NCBI GenBank assembly: GCA_035540375.1
Contig: DATLGO010000098.1
Coordinates: forward strand, 1 to 64,000
Source: Candidatus Thermoplasmatota archaeon
Lineage (GTDB): Archaea; Thermoplasmatota; SW-10-69-26; JACQPN01; JAJPHT01
Length of the DNA stretch: 64,000 nt
Reading direction: 5' to 3'
A program made the translations under genes and the position numbers. The notes below the pieces were generated by a model, which made no database searches, was not told the DNA's origin, and saw nothing but the letters and a program-made list of their open reading frames with translations. Each line of letters starts with the position of its first letter. The first letter of the stretch is position 1. Of this stretch, positions 43,483 through 51,844 are shown piece after piece.

Positions 43483-44448
43483 ATGCACGTCGTGGTTTGC
43501 CTCAAGCCCGTGCCGAACGCCCAGGACATCCGGATCAACCCGGAGACGAAGACGCTCGACCGCTCGAGCGCCCAGAATGTCATCAATCCCCCGGACCTGA
43601 ACGCCCTCGAGCTCGCCCTCCAGCTCAAGGACAAGCACGGCGCGAAGGTCACGATCCTCTCGATGTCCCCTCCGTTCGCGGAGCCCTTCCTGCGCGAGTG
43701 CATCGCGATGGGCGCCGACGACGCCGTCCTCATCTCGGACCGCGCGTTCGCGGGCAGCGACACCTACCCGACGTCCTACACCCTCGCCGCGGGCATCCGG
43801 AAGCTGAACTCGGTGAAGCAGGGCGAGTACTACGGCCACGTGCCCCCGCCGAAGACGCAGCCCGACGGCAAGCCCACCCCGCCCAACGCCCCGTGGGTCC
43901 AGGCGGATCTCAAGACGTACCTCGGCGCCGTCGACCTCGTGATCTGCGGCGAGGAGACGACGGACTCGTCGACCGGCCAGACGGGCCCCGGCATCGCGGA
44001 GTGGCTCCGCTGGCCCCAGGTCACGTACATCAAGGACCTCGCCCTCGTCGACGCCTCGGGCAAGCCCGCGGGCAAGGTCGACGGCCCCGCGACGAACCTG
44101 CGCATCCACTGCACGCAGGACCTCGAAGGCGCCCGATCCACGTGGGAAGCCGAGCTCCCCGCGGTCGTCACGGTCAACCTCGGCATCAACGCCCCGCGCG
44201 CGCCCAACCTGATGCGGTCGATCATGGCGAAGCAGAAGTTCCAGCTCACCCTCTACACGTCGAACGACCTCGACGTGGACCGCACGAAGCTCGGCCTCAA
44301 GGGCTCGCCCACGGTCGTCGGCAAGATCATCACGATCGACGTCGGCGGCAAGAAGACCGAGTTCATCGAGGGCGCGACTCCGGAGGAGATCGCGAAGAAG
44401 GTCGTCGACCGTCTCGAGGAGAAGGGTCTCCTCAAGGGGGTGCTCTGA
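43483..44448 (+). CDS. etfB: Electron transfer flavoprotein beta subunit
   Basis: A 321-residue EtfB/FixA protein that with EtfA shuttles electrons between dehydrogenases and a membrane quinone reductase or other acceptor. Typical are VVCLKPVPNAQDIRI, INPPDLNALELALQLKD, ECIAMGADDAVLISDRAFAGSDTYPTSYTLA, VICGEETTDSSTGQTGPGIAEWL, and an AMP-site-like end (IMAKQKFQLTLYT, GLKGSPTVVGKI). It carries an insert (about 105-140, HVPPPKTQPDGKPTPPNAPW) not normal for the roughly 260-residue family. It is one base upstream of etfA. Confidence 0.92.
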   Translation: MHVVVCLKPVPNAQDIRINPETKTLDRSSAQNVINPPDLNALELALQLKDKHGAKVTILSMSPPFAEPFLRECIAMGADDAVLISDRAFAGSDTYPTSYTLAAGIRKLNSVKQGEYYGHVPPPKTQPDGKPTPPNAPWVQADLKTYLGAVDLVICGEETTDSSTGQTGPGIAEWLRWPQVTYIKDLALVDASGKPAGKVDGPATNLRIHCTQDLEGARSTWEAELPAVVTVNLGINAPRAPNLMRSIMAKQKFQLTLYTSNDLDVDRTKLGLKGSPTVVGKIITIDVGGKKTEFIEGATPEEIAKKVVDRLEEKGLLKGVL

Positions 44449-44449
44449 G

Positions 44450-45496
44450 ATGCCCGCCGTCACCACGCCCGAGGAAGGCGCCGCGTACACCGGCGTCTGG
44501 ATCTTCATCGAACAGCACCAGGGCGAGATGGCCAAGGTGTCGAAGGAGCTGCTCACGAAGGGCCGCGAGCTCGCGACCCAGCGCGGCACCACGCTCACCG
44601 CCATCCTGCTCGGCCACAACGTCGAGCACCTTGCGAAGGAATGCGTCTCCTACGGCGCCGACAAGGTCGTCCTCGCGGAGCACAAGGACCTCGAGAAGTA
44701 CTCGACGGAGCCCTACGTGGAGGTCTGCGCGAAGCTCGTCGACGAGCGCAAGCCCGAAGTGTTCCTCATCGGCGCGACCCACACGGGCCGCGACTTCGGC
44801 AGCCGCATCGCCGTGCGCAACCACACGGGCTGCACGGCCGACGCGACGAAGCTCGAGTGGGACATGAAGAAGGTCGAGGAGAAGAACGAGTGGGAGCTCA
44901 TCATGCTCCGCCCGGCCTTCGGCGGAAAGATCCTCGCCGGCATCGTGTGCCCGAAGCACCGCCCGTGGATCGCCTCCGCGCGCCCCAACACCTTCGAGGT
45001 CGGCACGCCCGACCCCGCGCGCAAGGGCGAGATCGAGAAGCTCACCCCGCAGCTTGCGGGCGGCTACAAGAGCCGCGTCATCCGGTTCGAGAAGATCCCC
45101 GAAGGCGGCGTCCACCTCGACAAGGCCGAGATCATCGTCGCGGGCGGCATGGGCCTCGCGCAGAAGGAGAACCTGAAGCACGTCGAAGAGGTCGCGAAAG
45201 CGATCGGCGGCGCCGTCGGCGCGAGCCGCAAGATCGTCGACCAGGGGTGGATCGGCCGCACGCACCAGGTCGGCCAGACGGGCATCACCGTCCGCCCGAA
45301 GCTCTACATCGCGGCCGGCATCTCGGGCGCGGTCCAGCACCTCGCGGGCATGCAGGAGGCGGGCTTCGTCGTCTCGATCAACAAGGACGCGAAGGCCCCC
45401 ATCTTCGGGGTCAGCGACGTGGGCATCGTCGGGGATGCGACGAAGATCCTGCCCGCGATCGCGGCGGAGATCCGACGGCGGAAGGCGCACAAGTAG
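44450..45496 (+). CDS. etfA: Electron transfer flavoprotein alpha subunit
   Basis: A 348-residue EtfA/FixB. The N-terminal domain includes VWIFIEQHQGEMAKVSKELL, VFLIGATHTGRDFGSRIAV. The C-terminal FAD domain includes IIVAGGMGLAQKENLKHVEEVAKAIGGAVGASRKIVD, GWIGRTHQVGQTG, LYIAAGISGAVQHLAGM and INKDAKAPIFGVSDVGIVGD. The FAD-binding residues are in place. It forms an operon with etfB. No dehydrogenase or EtfQO is adjacent, so the electron donor is not shown here. Confidence 0.94.
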   Translation: MPAVTTPEEGAAYTGVWIFIEQHQGEMAKVSKELLTKGRELATQRGTTLTAILLGHNVEHLAKECVSYGADKVVLAEHKDLEKYSTEPYVEVCAKLVDERKPEVFLIGATHTGRDFGSRIAVRNHTGCTADATKLEWDMKKVEEKNEWELIMLRPAFGGKILAGIVCPKHRPWIASARPNTFEVGTPDPARKGEIEKLTPQLAGGYKSRVIRFEKIPEGGVHLDKAEIIVAGGMGLAQKENLKHVEEVAKAIGGAVGASRKIVDQGWIGRTHQVGQTGITVRPKLYIAAGISGAVQHLAGMQEAGFVVSINKDAKAPIFGVSDVGIVGDATKILPAIAAEIRRRKAHK

Positions 45497-45626
45497 GGGG
45501 ACATTCATGGGTGGGCCGGTCTCGGGTCCTTCAACCCGCCCCCGTCCTACGACCCTCAAGAGCGTCGGCGGTCCGTAACAATTTCCCTCCAATTGTGACT
45601 TAAGGCGACAAACTCTTACCGGCGAC

Positions 45627-45779
45627 ATGTCTCGTTCCAGGCCCACGTGTCCCGGGGATCAACGTTCTGAGCGCGGCGTCCTTCCGTTCCAGCTGGGGGG
45701 CTTGGCGCTTCTCCTGCTTCTCGCCGCAGTGTTCATTTCCCCCACGAGCGCGCGGCGCAGTCTTGCGGATCGACGATGA
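45627..45779 (+). pseudogene. Detached signal peptide of the frameshifted Cys-repeat protein
   Basis: ATG 45627 to TGA 45779 encodes 50 residues: a polar start, the hydrophobic core LGGLALLLLLAAVFISPTSA, and a short tail. This is a complete signal peptide with nothing after it. Its stop overlaps the ATG (45776) of the next frame, which encodes an exported-looking protein with no signal. Joining the frames needs a single-base shift between about 45739 and 45765. A TTAAGG-type promoter element lies 25 bases before ATG 45627. Confidence 0.7.
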
Positions 45780-47038
45780 CCCATGTGGGCGGATCCTTGC
45801 CCCCCACATATACGGGACAAACCACGATCGCCCTTTCCGCCGCGTTCCTCGACGAACCGGAGCACTGCGGCATCCAGGGCGGATACATGCTCGACAACGG
45901 CCAATTTTTCCCGACCCAGAAATGGCAGGACGGGAACAACTACGGGATCTCAGGCAGTCGTCAATTCAGCGCGGGCCACCACACCATCCACGTTCGCCTT
46001 GCCGAGAACGGCGGCGCCGTGGGCGAGCTGACGCATCACTTCTTCGTTCGCCTTTGCGGAACCGGGATGCTCGCCCCCTCGTCCATGACGCCCACGAGCG
46101 CCGCGCACGGCGTTCCAACGATCCGCGTCGTATTCAGGGACCCTGACGCTGCGTGCGGCATCGGCGCGCACCGGTTGCTCCTTGATGGCATCGAGGTTCC
46201 GGCGAAAGCCACCACGGTCGGCAAGGACTACGTGCTCACGTACACGCCCCCGGATCCCCTCCCCGATGGCGTGCACTTTGTCGAAGCCTGGGTCGAGGAG
46301 ATCTGCTGCACGACCAACACCGTGGAGGATCGCAACTCGGGGTCCACGAGCTGGTCGTTCGAGGTGAAAACATGCGGTGGCGCGCCGCTCGTCCTCGACA
46401 CGTGGGGCCCTCGCGAGTCGACGTCCCGCAGGCAGCCGACGATCCACGCCGCCTTCCACGATCGGGAAACGCCGTGTGGCGTCGCGGCGGCCACGATGCG
46501 GATCGACGACGTCGTCGTCCCTGCGACGGTGACGATCGAGGATCACGTCTACCGCGTCTCCTACATTCCGATCGAACCCCTCGCGCCAGGGCCCCATCGC
46601 GTCTCGGTCCGGGTGACGGAAACGTGCTGCGCTCCCGCCAACGTCCCGAACGAGGCCGTGCACGCGTGGACCTTCACGGTAAGCCCCTCCGGACCGGAGG
46701 GTGAACGCAGCCTCGGCAGGACGACCCTGAACGTCACGACGCCCGAGCGCGTCGAGGACCAAGGGTGTCATGCGGGCGTGTGCATCGAGGAATGGGTCGT
46801 ACCCGTGCGCCTCGCGGCGCGGGCGGAGGTCGGCCCGGCGTGGGTCCACTACAACCTGGACCCGGACGATCGCACGCCGATCGGGCCGCTTTCGATCCCG
46901 GGGACCCCGATCAGCGTGTGCAACCAAGGCGTCTGCGACGTCCCAATCCCCCAGCTGACCGTCTGGACCCTGTTTCGGGGACGGGTCGAGGTGGACGGCT
47001 CACCGATCCACGACACGGGCGACCTGACCCTCCCCTGA
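45776..47038 (+). CDS. Cys-repeat extracellular protein (mature part, frameshifted from signal)
   Basis: A 420-residue protein of three or four Ig-like repeats. Each opens with a CG pair (KTCGGAPLVLD, RLCGTGMLAPSS), has a PTIRVVFRD-like strand, then a second Cys near ACGIGAHRLLLDG / PCGVAAATMRIDD, and a CCTTN/CCAPAN pair. The first repeat's own opening SCGST lies in this frame just upstream of ATG 45776, so the true protein must start earlier, from the signal-peptide frame at 45627. Read as found, the product would stay in the cytosol. The repeats suggest disulfide-stabilised adhesion domains. Confidence 0.75.
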   Translation: MTHVGGSLPPTYTGQTTIALSAAFLDEPEHCGIQGGYMLDNGQFFPTQKWQDGNNYGISGSRQFSAGHHTIHVRLAENGGAVGELTHHFFVRLCGTGMLAPSSMTPTSAAHGVPTIRVVFRDPDAACGIGAHRLLLDGIEVPAKATTVGKDYVLTYTPPDPLPDGVHFVEAWVEEICCTTNTVEDRNSGSTSWSFEVKTCGGAPLVLDTWGPRESTSRRQPTIHAAFHDRETPCGVAAATMRIDDVVVPATVTIEDHVYRVSYIPIEPLAPGPHRVSVRVTETCCAPANVPNEAVHAWTFTVSPSGPEGERSLGRTTLNVTTPERVEDQGCHAGVCIEEWVVPVRLAARAEVGPAWVHYNLDPDDRTPIGPLSIPGTPISVCNQGVCDVPIPQLTVWTLFRGRVEVDGSPIHDTGDLTLP

Positions 47039-47096
47039 GCTTGACGTTCATCAACCCAGAAAACGAGCGAATCAATTCCAAGGAGACGAGAACACC

Positions 47097-47828
47097 ATGA
47101 AACCAATCGTGCAACGTGCCATGACGACCTTCGCGATCGCGGCCTTCGCGGCCTCCGGACTCCTCGCGCCTGCCGGCGCGAGCGCGCCGGGCGGCTGCGA
47201 CGGAGCCGTGGAACAGTTGAAAACAACGCTTGAGGACTCGCCCGTCGGCGGCGCCATGCCGCCCGCGGTCGCGGCCGCGCTCGCCGAGGTCGCGGAGGCG
47301 TGCGATCCACAGCCTGGGACGAATGATTGTTGCTTCGAGCCGGCGCCGCTCCCCGAGGGGGTCTTCCAGGAGTGGTGGCTCGAGGATCCGCCGGCGCTCA
47401 TGACGTCGGCGACCTCGGCGGTGTGTAGGCCGAGCAGGTATGAGAGGGAGCCTGGGACGGAGCTGAAGGTCATCGTTGCAATCGACGATTACGCGCCGTA
47501 CACGTACGAGGAGGTTGCGTTCTCTTCATACGTGGACTTCAAGCCAACGCGCCCGTCGTTCACGACCGAGTTCTACGCGATGGCCGACACGTTCGGCATG
47601 CTCGCGCGCAACGTCCGCGACGACTCCCTCGTGCGCGGCTACATCTACATCAACACGGTGGATGCGACCGGTTACGGTCCCGTCGCCCTCCCCGCGACGT
47701 CGGCCGACGCCAAGGCCTGGTGCAAGAAGGAGAACACGGACGTTTGCGGCGGCTCTGGCACGGCGGGCTACGAAGCGTCGCGCCTCAAGGTGCTCGCGAT
47801 CAGCCAGTTCGACCGGTGCAACCGCTGA
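47097..47828 (+). CDS. Secreted Cys-containing protein (gene A)
   Basis: A 243-residue secreted protein: signal peptide cut near GASA (about residue 30), helical region with GGCDGAVEQLK, and later CCFEPAPLPEG and a C-terminal block VALPATSADAKAWCKKENTDVCGG. It has a strong hairpin terminator. A damaged copy of its last 48 codons occurs at 48983-49129, part of a duplicated segment. The function is unknown. Confidence 0.75.
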   Translation: MKPIVQRAMTTFAIAAFAASGLLAPAGASAPGGCDGAVEQLKTTLEDSPVGGAMPPAVAAALAEVAEACDPQPGTNDCCFEPAPLPEGVFQEWWLEDPPALMTSATSAVCRPSRYEREPGTELKVIVAIDDYAPYTYEEVAFSSYVDFKPTRPSFTTEFYAMADTFGMLARNVRDDSLVRGYIYINTVDATGYGPVALPATSADAKAWCKKENTDVCGGSGTAGYEASRLKVLAISQFDRCNR

Positions 47829-47837
47829 GCGTCGGAC

Positions 47838-47855
47838 GGGGGCGCCCTCGCCCCC
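47838..47855 (+). terminator. Hairpin terminator after gene A
   Basis: gggggcg/cgccccc with loop ccct. The same stem with a different 7-base loop recurs at 49139-49159 in the duplicated segment, so the stem is conserved while the loop is not. Confidence 0.65.
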
Positions 47856-47884
47856 GCCCGCGTTTCACAAGAATCGTCGAAGGT

Positions 47885-47895
47885 GACCTTAAGTG
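47885..47895 (+). promoter_or_regulatory. Promoter element of gene B
   Basis: gaccttaagtg, about 40 bases before ATG 47932. An identical element is at 49187-49200 in the second copy, and a similar gacttaagg precedes the frameshifted signal-peptide gene. Confidence 0.45.
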
Positions 47896-47931
47896 ATGCC
47901 AGACCCACGCCCAAGCCGGAGGCGCGACCCC

Positions 47932-48903
47932 ATGAACCCCCGCCGACCCTTCCTTCTCGCCCCGCTCGCCGTCGTCCTGACGCTCATGACCACGCTCCCG
48001 GGCCTCACCGCGGGTACGAGCGAAGAATACCCGGATTACACCGTGCACTTCCAACTCGCGGGGCTCGAACCTGAAGGCGCTGTCGTCCTCCACGTCCAAA
48101 ACCCGGAGGGCCTGGCCTTCGCAAGCCGCACGCAACTCGTGAGCGATTCCAGTCATCATAATCCGTTTTATCGGACGACAATCTTTCCCGATGGCAGCGG
48201 ATCACAATATTACTACTGGGGCAATTCGGGGTCAAACTGGGGTGTAGGGAGGGGAGTCGTGTACCTGGGGCTCAAGGATTCGCGGGCGGAGGTTTCCGGC
48301 CTTCCGACTCGGCGTATCGAACATTATCGAAGCGAGGAGTATGAGTGGCATCATCAGGAAGCCTGGATGACGTTCTATTGGAAGAACCAGACCGGCCCAT
48401 GGTGGTTCAATTCCTCATGGTTGCCGGGAACAACCATCCGCGAAGTGGCTCGCGGAATCGCCGAAGCTTACGAATTGAAGGACTTCGAGCACGGTGCACG
48501 GGCGGGAGTTCCTGCTGCAGCGCGCGTCCACGTCCTCGACGGGCTCACCATCGACCCAGACGGCGGGCAGGTCCTGGCGTCGATCAGCATCACTCAAACG
48601 GACGCTTGGGGCTTCGGCCATTTCACGGTCGAGCGCGATGACGGTTTTCACAGGCGTCTCAATTTCGTCGGCGTTCACGATGTCGTTCACGAGCTTGAGA
48701 ACGATCCGCTCAACAACTGTATCTGCTACAAGGATGAGGAGTGGATTTTCACGAGCACACTACTCCATCGCCTACGCCTGGATTACGTGGGGGATGGTAG
48801 ATCGACGACCATTTTCGTGGTTCTCGCGAAATTCCATGAGACCGTTCTTCCGAACGAGCTCTGGCGGGAGCGAAACAAGCGGGAGCCGGGGACGTCCTTT
48901 TGA
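47932..48903 (+). CDS. Secreted protein (gene B)
   Basis: A 323-residue secreted protein: signal peptide ending GLTAG (about residue 26), then a Trp/Tyr/His-rich beta domain (SGSQYYYWGNSGSNWG, EYEWHHQEAWMTFYWKNQTGPWWF) and a second region with NNCICYKDEEW. ATG 47932 follows GGAGGCG. The middle is more AT-rich than the duplicated 5' part, suggesting that the gene is a mosaic. There is no anchor helix. No family was recognised. Confidence 0.7.
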   Translation: MNPRRPFLLAPLAVVLTLMTTLPGLTAGTSEEYPDYTVHFQLAGLEPEGAVVLHVQNPEGLAFASRTQLVSDSSHHNPFYRTTIFPDGSGSQYYYWGNSGSNWGVGRGVVYLGLKDSRAEVSGLPTRRIEHYRSEEYEWHHQEAWMTFYWKNQTGPWWFNSSWLPGTTIREVARGIAEAYELKDFEHGARAGVPAAARVHVLDGLTIDPDGGQVLASISITQTDAWGFGHFTVERDDGFHRRLNFVGVHDVVHELENDPLNNCICYKDEEWIFTSTLLHRLRLDYVGDGRSTTIFVVLAKFHETVLPNELWRERNKREPGTSF

Positions 48904-48982
48904 CAAGCGCCCGAAAAACGCCGCCGCTCCCCACCGCGCGCCTTCGGACGCCTCACGCCTGTTGTCGCGAGCGCGCGGACGC

Positions 48983-49129
48983 GTGGCCCTGCCCGCGACG
49001 TCGGCTGATGCGAAGGCCTGGTGCAAGAAGGAGAACACGGACGTTTGCGGCGGTTGGGGCACCGCGGGCTACGAAGCCTCGCGCATCAAGGTGCTCGCGA
49101 TCGGCCAATTCGACCGGTGCAACCCCTGA
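48983..49129 (+). pseudogene. Truncated copy of gene A (A')
   Basis: 48 codons matching the C-terminus of the protein at 47097-47828, from VALPATSADAKAWCKK to QFDRCNP, with no signal peptide or start region. The preceding sequence (48904-48982) is unrelated and has no promoter. It is not expected to be translated independently. Confidence 0.8.
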
Positions 49130-49138
49130 GAATCGGAC

Positions 49139-49159
49139 GGGGGCGCCGAGGACGCCCCC
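49139..49159 (+). terminator. Hairpin terminator, copy 2
   Basis: Stem gggggcg/cgccccc with loop ccgagga, the duplicate of the hairpin at 47838-47855. Confidence 0.55.
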
Positions 49160-49235
49160 GCCCGCGTTTCACAAGAATCGTCGAAGGTGACCTTAAGTGA
49201 TGCCAGACCCACGCCCAAGCCGGAGGCGCGACACC

Positions 49236-49427
49236 ATGAATCCCCGCCGACCCTTCCTTCTCGCCGCGCTCGCCGTCGTCCTGACGCTCATGACCACGCT
49301 CCCGGGCCTCACCGCGGGCGCGAGCGAAGAATGCCCGGATTACACGGTGGACTATTGTTGCGCGCGCCTCGAAACCGACGCGTCGCGGGCCCGGGCCAGA
49401 CCGCTCGGAAACCCGTCCCCTTCATGA
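49236..49427 (+). pseudogene. Truncated copy of gene B (B')
   Basis: 63 codons: the signal peptide and first mature residues are nearly identical to gene B (MNPRRPFLLAALAVV to SEECPDYTV), then an unrelated Arg-rich tail to a stop at 49427. Its stop overlaps the ATG of the methyltransferase gene. It keeps promoter and ribosome binding site, so a short exported peptide could still be made and translation may now be coupled to the next gene. Confidence 0.7.
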
Positions 49428-50227
49428 CCCAGGCCGAGCATGCGCGCCGCATGGCCGCGCCGCGCTCGAACCGCGCCCTGCTCGCCGAGGTGCTCGCCCG
49501 CCCGCACTGGACGTGGCATCGGCTCGTCGGCAAGCTCGAAGGGCGCGACCCCCGCGCGGGGCGCCTCGCGGAGTACGAGCGCTTCACGGAGCCGCTCGAG
49601 AGCGCGGTCGCGCGCATGGCGGGGGCGCGCGCGGAGGACGTCGCGAAGACGCTCGCATCATTCGTGCCCGTTGACCGCGCGCAGGGCTCCGGTCCCATCC
49701 CGCGGTGGCAGGACGGCACGCTGGAGCTTTCGCGCGTCGCGTACGCGATCGTGCGGGCGCTCAAGCCCGAGGTCGTCGTCGAGACGGGCGTCGCGCGCGG
49801 CGTCACCTCGCACGCCATCCTCTCCGCGCTCGAGGACAACGGCCGCGGTCGCCTCGTGAGCGTCGATCTCCCCGGCCTCGAAGCGGGCGCGACGGAGGCC
49901 GTGGGCGAGCTTGTCCCGGAGGCGCTTCGCGCCCGCTGGGACCTGCGGCTCGGCCCGAGCGCCTCGCTCCTCCCGGGCATCCTTCGCGGCGTCGGACCCG
50001 TCGACCTCTTCATCCACGACTCGGCGCACACGTACCGCAACATGGCGCGCGAGTACGCGCTCGGCCTCGCGGCGCTCAAGCCGGAGGGCGTCCTCATGTC
50101 GGACGACGTGTGCAACGACGCGCTTCTCGAGATCGTCGAACGCGAGCGCCTCGATCTCGCGGTCGTGCGGCAGTCGAAGGCGCCGCCGTGGTCGTACATC
50201 GGCCTCGCCAAGCGCCGCGCTACCTGA
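49424..50227 (+). CDS. Class I SAM methyltransferase (Methyltransf_24 type)
   Basis: A 267-residue enzyme with an N-terminal helical region (about 1-90) and a Rossmann methyltransferase core: motif I VVVETGVARGVTSHAIL, motif II LVSVDLPG, and FIHDSAHTYRNMAREYALGLAALKPEGVLMSDDV, the HDSxHTY phrase of the Methyltransf_24 group (sugar, O-methyl or peptidoglycan-like substrates in bacteria). ATG 49424 overlaps the stop of the truncated B' gene, so it may use that gene's promoter. The substrate is unknown. It overlaps the convergent surface-protein gene by eight bases. Confidence 0.85.
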   Translation: MTQAEHARRMAAPRSNRALLAEVLARPHWTWHRLVGKLEGRDPRAGRLAEYERFTEPLESAVARMAGARAEDVAKTLASFVPVDRAQGSGPIPRWQDGTLELSRVAYAIVRALKPEVVVETGVARGVTSHAILSALEDNGRGRLVSVDLPGLEAGATEAVGELVPEALRARWDLRLGPSASLLPGILRGVGPVDLFIHDSAHTYRNMAREYALGLAALKPEGVLMSDDVCNDALLEIVERERLDLAVVRQSKAPPWSYIGLAKRRAT

Positions 50228-51071
50228 GTCGCCGGACGGCGAGCAAGGCCGCGACGGCGAGGGCGCCCCCCAGCGGCGCGAGGCCGGGCGAGGGCACGCG
50301 CGATGGCGCGGCGGCGCCGTGCGCGTGAACGGTCATCGAGACGAACGCGCCTTCCCCCCAGAGCGTCGCGTCGAGCGCGAACTGCGTCGTCACGAGGAAT
50401 CCGGCCTCGATCTCGCTTGGCGCGTCGCCCGCCGGGATCACGCCGATGGAGAGCCTCCCGGTCTCCCCGGGCTCGAGCACGATTGCGTGTGCGGGCGCGA
50501 GGCTCACGCCGCGAATCGACGAGGCCTGGTTGACGCCGATGCGAGAGATCGCGTTTCCCGTGTTCTTGACGGCGAGGACGGCTTCCGCGTAGCCGCCGCG
50601 GGGCGCCTCGACGTCGAGGCGCGCCGGCTTCGTCTCGACCGCGCCGCGGTAGCCGACCCGGAAGATGTGCTCCTGGTGGCCGTACGTCCACGACCCGTCG
50701 GCCTCGGCCGCCCGGATCGTCAGGTTGGAGATCGCGAGGCCGGGCGCGTCGTGGGAGACGTTCACGCGCAGGACGCCCGTCGCGCGACCGCACTGGTTGG
50801 GCAGCACGAGCGCGAACGGGTGGCGATCGGGCTCGAAGACCCCCTTGAGCCATGCCGGCGGATCGGCGAGGCTGAGCGTGACCTGCCGCGCACCGGGCGC
50901 GAGCGCCGTCGCGCACATGGTGACGTTGACGTCGAACGCGACCGCGCGGCCGGGCGGCAGGGTGGAGGGTCCGTTGATCTCGAGCATCACGACGTCCCCC
51001 GGCACCGCGTCCGCCGCGGGCGCGAGCTGGACGAGCGCGATGGCGACGAGAAGCGCGGGGAGGGCGCGCAT
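50220..51071 (-). CDS. Surface protein with PGF-CTERM-like sorting tail
   Basis: A 283-residue exported protein: signal peptide (cut near ADAVP, residue 22), NEW3-like beta domains (AEAVLAVKNTGNAISRIGV), NxT/NxS sequons, and a C-terminus SPGLAPLGGALAVAALLAVRRLR. This is a short PGL motif, one hydrophobic helix and an Arg cluster, resembling PGF-CTERM signals processed by archaeosortases. No archaeosortase gene is in the window. It is convergent with the methyltransferase gene. The variant L for F makes the sorting assignment tentative. Confidence 0.75.
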   Translation of the reverse strand: MRALPALLVAIALVQLAPAADAVPGDVVMLEINGPSTLPPGRAVAFDVNVTMCATALAPGARQVTLSLADPPAWLKGVFEPDRHPFALVLPNQCGRATGVLRVNVSHDAPGLAISNLTIRAAEADGSWTYGHQEHIFRVGYRGAVETKPARLDVEAPRGGYAEAVLAVKNTGNAISRIGVNQASSIRGVSLAPAHAIVLEPGETGRLSIGVIPAGDAPSEIEAGFLVTTQFALDATLWGEGAFVSMTVHAHGAAAPSRVPSPGLAPLGGALAVAALLAVRRLR

Positions 51072-51133
51072 CCGCCGCCCGTCCGGCGACGCGGGTTAAG
51101 CCTTTGTGGAGCGGAGCGTGAAAGTCCGGTCGC

Positions 51134-51841
51134 CTACACGGTGAAGACCGCGTATCCGCGTTCGAGCCCCGAGCGCTCCAGGACCGGCTTCGAGACATTG
51201 TAGACCGGCACGCCCCCGGGCGTCGCGCCCGAGAAGGCGCCGCCGTGGGCGTGGCCGTGGAGCGCGAGCTCGCAACCGGCCTCGTCGATCGCGGCGCCGA
51301 GGCGGCTCGTCCCCAGGAAAGGGACGATCTCGAGGGGCTCGCCGTCGAGGGTGGCCTGGACGGGGGCGTAGTGCAGGACGGCGACGCGCTTGCGTGTGCC
51401 GAGGGCCCGAAGCGCGTTGCGGAGCGCGTCGGCCTCGATGACGCTCTCGGCGACGAAGGCCTTGAGCGGCGTCTCCCCGAAGGCGCGGACGACGCGCTCG
51501 GCGAAACCGCCCGCGAAGCCTTTCGCGCCCGCGAACCCAACGCCGTCCACGACGGCGGAAGCGCGGTCGACGAGCTTCACGCCGCGACCCTCGAGCATGC
51601 GCACCACGTCGTCGAGGGCGCCGAACTCGTGATCGTGGTTGCCGAAGACCGCCACGATAGGGATCTCGACGCCGTCGAGCGCCGCAAGCAGCGCCTCGGC
51701 CTCCTCGGGGCGCCCGTGGTCGGTGAGGTCGCCCGGGAGGACGAGGACGTCGGCCTCGTCGTCGACCCCCTCGAAGGTCTTCGCGAGCCGCTCGGCGTCG
51801 TCGGCGCGCGCGTGCAGGTCGGCGACCGCGGCGATGCGCAC
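51134..51841 (-). CDS. Metallophosphoesterase
   Basis: A 235-residue calcineurin-like phosphoesterase with the full metal-binding set: VADLHARAD (D, H), LPGDLTDHG (D), VFGNHDHE (N, H), LHYAP and LHGHAHGG. It is likely a phosphodiesterase on a nucleotide or nucleic acid substrate; specificity is unknown. It follows the nucleotidyltransferase gene with a three-base gap on the same strand, so the two are co-transcribed. Confidence 0.9.
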   Translation of the reverse strand: MRIAAVADLHARADDAERLAKTFEGVDDEADVLVLPGDLTDHGRPEEAEALLAALDGVEIPIVAVFGNHDHEFGALDDVVRMLEGRGVKLVDRASAVVDGVGFAGAKGFAGGFAERVVRAFGETPLKAFVAESVIEADALRNALRALGTRKRVAVLHYAPVQATLDGEPLEIVPFLGTSRLGAAIDEAGCELALHGHAHGGAFSGATPGGVPVYNVSKPVLERSGLERGYAVFTV

Positions 51842-51844
51842 GCT

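Larger units (their letters stand above)
47682..48045. repeat. Duplicated segment, copy 1
   Basis: The 3' end of gene A, its terminator, the shared promoter region and the 5' end of gene B. It recurs at 48983-49349 with a spacing of about 1301 bases, most bases identical. Confidence 0.85.
48983..49349. repeat. Duplicated segment, copy 2
   Basis: Corresponds to 47682-48045 with scattered substitutions (for example CGGSG to CGGWG and the changed terminator loop). It holds the truncated genes A' and B'. The two copies mark an old tandem duplication of an A-B gene pair followed by loss of the A' 5' part and B' 3' part. Confidence 0.85.

Noticed and set aside
45735-45779. Programmed -1 frameshift site between signal and repeats
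   Set aside because: The C5 run does not form a canonical slippery heptamer in the reading frame and no downstream pseudoknot is evident. Mutation or sequence error is simpler, so recoding is kept only as a possibility.
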